NCBI RefSeq assembly: GCF_044003965.1
Contig: NZ_JBAWKC010000001.1
Location: 930,001 to 994,000, forward strand
Length of the DNA stretch: 64,000 nucleotides
Direction of reading: 5' to 3'
From: Yeosuana aquiaggeris
GTDB taxonomy: Bacteria > Bacteroidota > Bacteroidia > Flavobacteriales > Flavobacteriaceae
In this document: piece by piece, positions 62,813 to 64,000 of the stretch
How positions within the stretch are numbered: position 1 is the first letter of the stretch
Layout: each line of letters begins with the position of its first letter
Notes under the pieces: generated by a model
The model's database searches: none
The model's input: the letters and a program-made list of their open reading frames with translations, nothing else
Told to the model about the DNA's origin: nothing
Made by a program: the position numbers and the translations under genes

Positions 62813-64000
62813 ATGAAAAGAGCAGCAATTATGAGCCGTGTAAGCAGTGACGAACAAGCTAAGGGCTATAGTTTAGATGTACAGTTTGAGCAACTAACAA
62901 AATACTGTCAGCGTCAGAGTATAGAAATAGTCAAACATTATAGGGAAGACCATTCCGCTATAAATTTCAATAGGCCAGAATTTCAAAAGTTTCTGGAATA
63001 CGCAAAAAAAAATAAACATCAGATTGACTATTTATTCATAACCACTTGGGACAGATTTTCCAGAAATATGACAGAGGCCAACTTAATGTTAAGAACGTTG
63101 AATGCTTTAGGAATTGAAGTTCAAGCTATAGAGCAGCCTATTGATTTTTCAATCCCCGAGAATAAAGCAATGTTAGCACTCTATTTAATATTTCCCGAAA
63201 TAGATAACGACAGACGCTCATTAAAGATTAAAGGAGGAATACGGGGCTCCTTAAAAGCAGGGAGATGGTGCAGACAAGCTCCAGTAGGTTATGAGAACTC
63301 TAGAGATACAGAAAACAAACCTATAATTATCCCAAGTGACAAAGCGCAACATATCCAATATGCATTTCATGCCATTGTTAATGGGAAATCACAATCCGAA
63401 ATAAGAAATGATTTAAAAGTAAAAGGTGTTACTATTACGAGAAATAATATATCATTGATACTCCGAAATCCTATTTATATGCGAAAAATTGTTGTTCCAG
63501 CCCATGAGGAAGAACCAAAAGTATTAGTTGAAGGAGTCCATGATGGTATAATATCTGAAGAATTATTTTATCAGGTTCAAAACATATTAAGCAAAAGAAA
63601 GAGGAAATCTAATAAACCTGTTTATAATACGAAACGAGACGAGTTACCCCTTAGAGGGCTTATTTATTGTTCCAAATGTCAAGGTAAGATGACCGGAAGT
63701 CCTTCAAGGAGTCAAAATGGGAATCAATATTTTTATTATCATTGCAATCATTGTAAATCAGAACGAATATCTGCTATAAAACTTAATAAAACAATAGAAT
63801 CTATATTAAATGATTTTAAATTCACAAAGGGAGCAGAGACGCTATATGAAATGTTGGTTAAAGAATTGCTTTCAGGCAATGAACAGCAATTAGCAAAAAA
63901 GAAGGATAAATTAAAGAATGAAGTTGAAGAGCTAACAAAACGTTTAGAAAATCTTCAAGATTTACTGGTTGATGGTAAAATTAATTCTGAAGCTTATTCT
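62813..64000 (+). CDS. Large serine recombinase (3' end outside window)
   Basis: ATG at 62813 opens a frame that stays open for 396 codons to the window edge. The N-terminal resolvase domain (1-~150) has 'AIMSRVSSDEQAKGYSLDVQ', with the catalytic serine in R-V-S (Ser11), and 'YLFITTWDRFSRNMTEANLM', matching the conserved D-R-(F/L)-S-R block. A recombinase domain follows (~160-270, 'PVGYENSRDTENKPIIIPSD', 'ISLILRNPIYMRKIVVPA'). A zinc ribbon is seen at ~285-325 ('LIYCSKCQGKMTG' and 'YYHCNHCKSERI'). A coiled coil starts near 355 ('QQLAKKKDKLKNEVEELTKR'). It should catalyse site-specific integration or excision of a mobile element. The attachment sites were not found. Confidence 0.92.
   Translation, partial: MKRAAIMSRVSSDEQAKGYSLDVQFEQLTKYCQRQSIEIVKHYREDHSAINFNRPEFQKFLEYAKKNKHQIDYLFITTWDRFSRNMTEANLMLRTLNALGIEVQAIEQPIDFSIPENKAMLALYLIFPEIDNDRRSLKIKGGIRGSLKAGRWCRQAPVGYENSRDTENKPIIIPSDKAQHIQYAFHAIVNGKSQSEIRNDLKVKGVTITRNNISLILRNPIYMRKIVVPAHEEEPKVLVEGVHDGIISEELFYQVQNILSKRKRKSNKPVYNTKRDELPLRGLIYCSKCQGKMTGSPSRSQNGNQYFYYHCNHCKSERISAIKLNKTIESILNDFKFTKGAETLYEMLVKELLSGNEQQLAKKKDKLKNEVEELTKRLENLQDLLVDGKINSEAYS
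62813..64000 (+). mobile_element. Edge of a serine-recombinase-type integrative element
   Basis: The recombinase, its short upstream ORF and perhaps the MerR-like, zinc-ribbon and small membrane genes (60934-62803) look like one end of an integrated element whose body lies beyond base 64000. Only the recombinase itself is firm evidence; the left boundary is not defined. Confidence 0.5.

Overview
The window looks like a low-GC chromosome segment from a member of the Bacteroidota, most likely a marine Flavobacteriaceae. The grounds are several type IX secretion (T9SS) type A C-terminal tails, a SusC/SusD pair, promoters of the Bacteroidota TTG-N19-TAnnTTTG type, and lipoprotein signals of the SCxxD kind. 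The genus cannot be settled from the sequence alone.

Bases 1-14,600 hold a run of cell-envelope genes: the end of a T9SS-secreted protein, a small GRAM/PH-like protein, beta-barrel proteins, a SYLF protein, a DUF748/AsmA-like protein, an Omp85-like barrel, a secreted YG/RP-rich protein, a YqhA-type membrane protein and a FadL-like barrel. Many are damaged. I count at least five loci broken by in-frame stops or single-base frameshifts, two of them at or next to 9-10 base homopolymers, plus a truncated membrane-protein remnant. This is either a decaying envelope cluster or a patch of homopolymer-sensitive sequence error; the nonsense codons favour real decay for several loci.

Bases 14,700-17,500 contain a small accessory islet: an XRE-domain protein, a small lipoprotein and a short ORF, flanked by repeated copies of a tRNA-3'-end-like sequence. 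Each minus-strand copy is followed, in the minus direction, by a hairpin terminator. The copies look like old attachment-site scars.

Bases 17,545-60,734 are a complete pectin (homogalacturonan and rhamnogalacturonan) utilisation locus of about 43 kb. An eight-gene cytoplasmic operon (kduI, kduD, uxaC, kdgK, kdgA, a hexuronate MFS transporter, uxaB, uxaA) takes unsaturated and saturated galacturonate to pyruvate and glyceraldehyde-3-phosphate. A LacI-family regulator follows convergently. Then come susC, susD, a DUF4957/DUF5123-like surface lipoprotein and a PL10 pectate lyase. A minus-strand operon follows (GH28, DUF4861, GH105, GH43, CE12, esterase), then three PL1 pectate lyases, a 1,339-residue CE8 pectinesterase, a stand-alone T9SS beta-sandwich protein, a secreted cupin, a cytoplasmic Gfo/Idh/MocA oxidoreductase, a PL10-CE8 fusion, a Tat-exported Gfo/Idh/MocA protein and a second CE12 esterase. 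Nine copies of the palindrome TGTAATCGATTACA or close variants lie upstream of the kdu operon, lacI, susC, the GH28 operon, two PL1 genes, the CE8 gene and the stand-alone secreted protein. In most cases the palindrome abuts the -7 promoter element, which points to one LacI-type repressor controlling the whole locus.

Bases 60,735-64,000 form the edge of a mobile element: two small coupled genes, a protein with a MerR-like N-terminal region, a 42-codon ORF and a large serine recombinase that runs off the end of the window.
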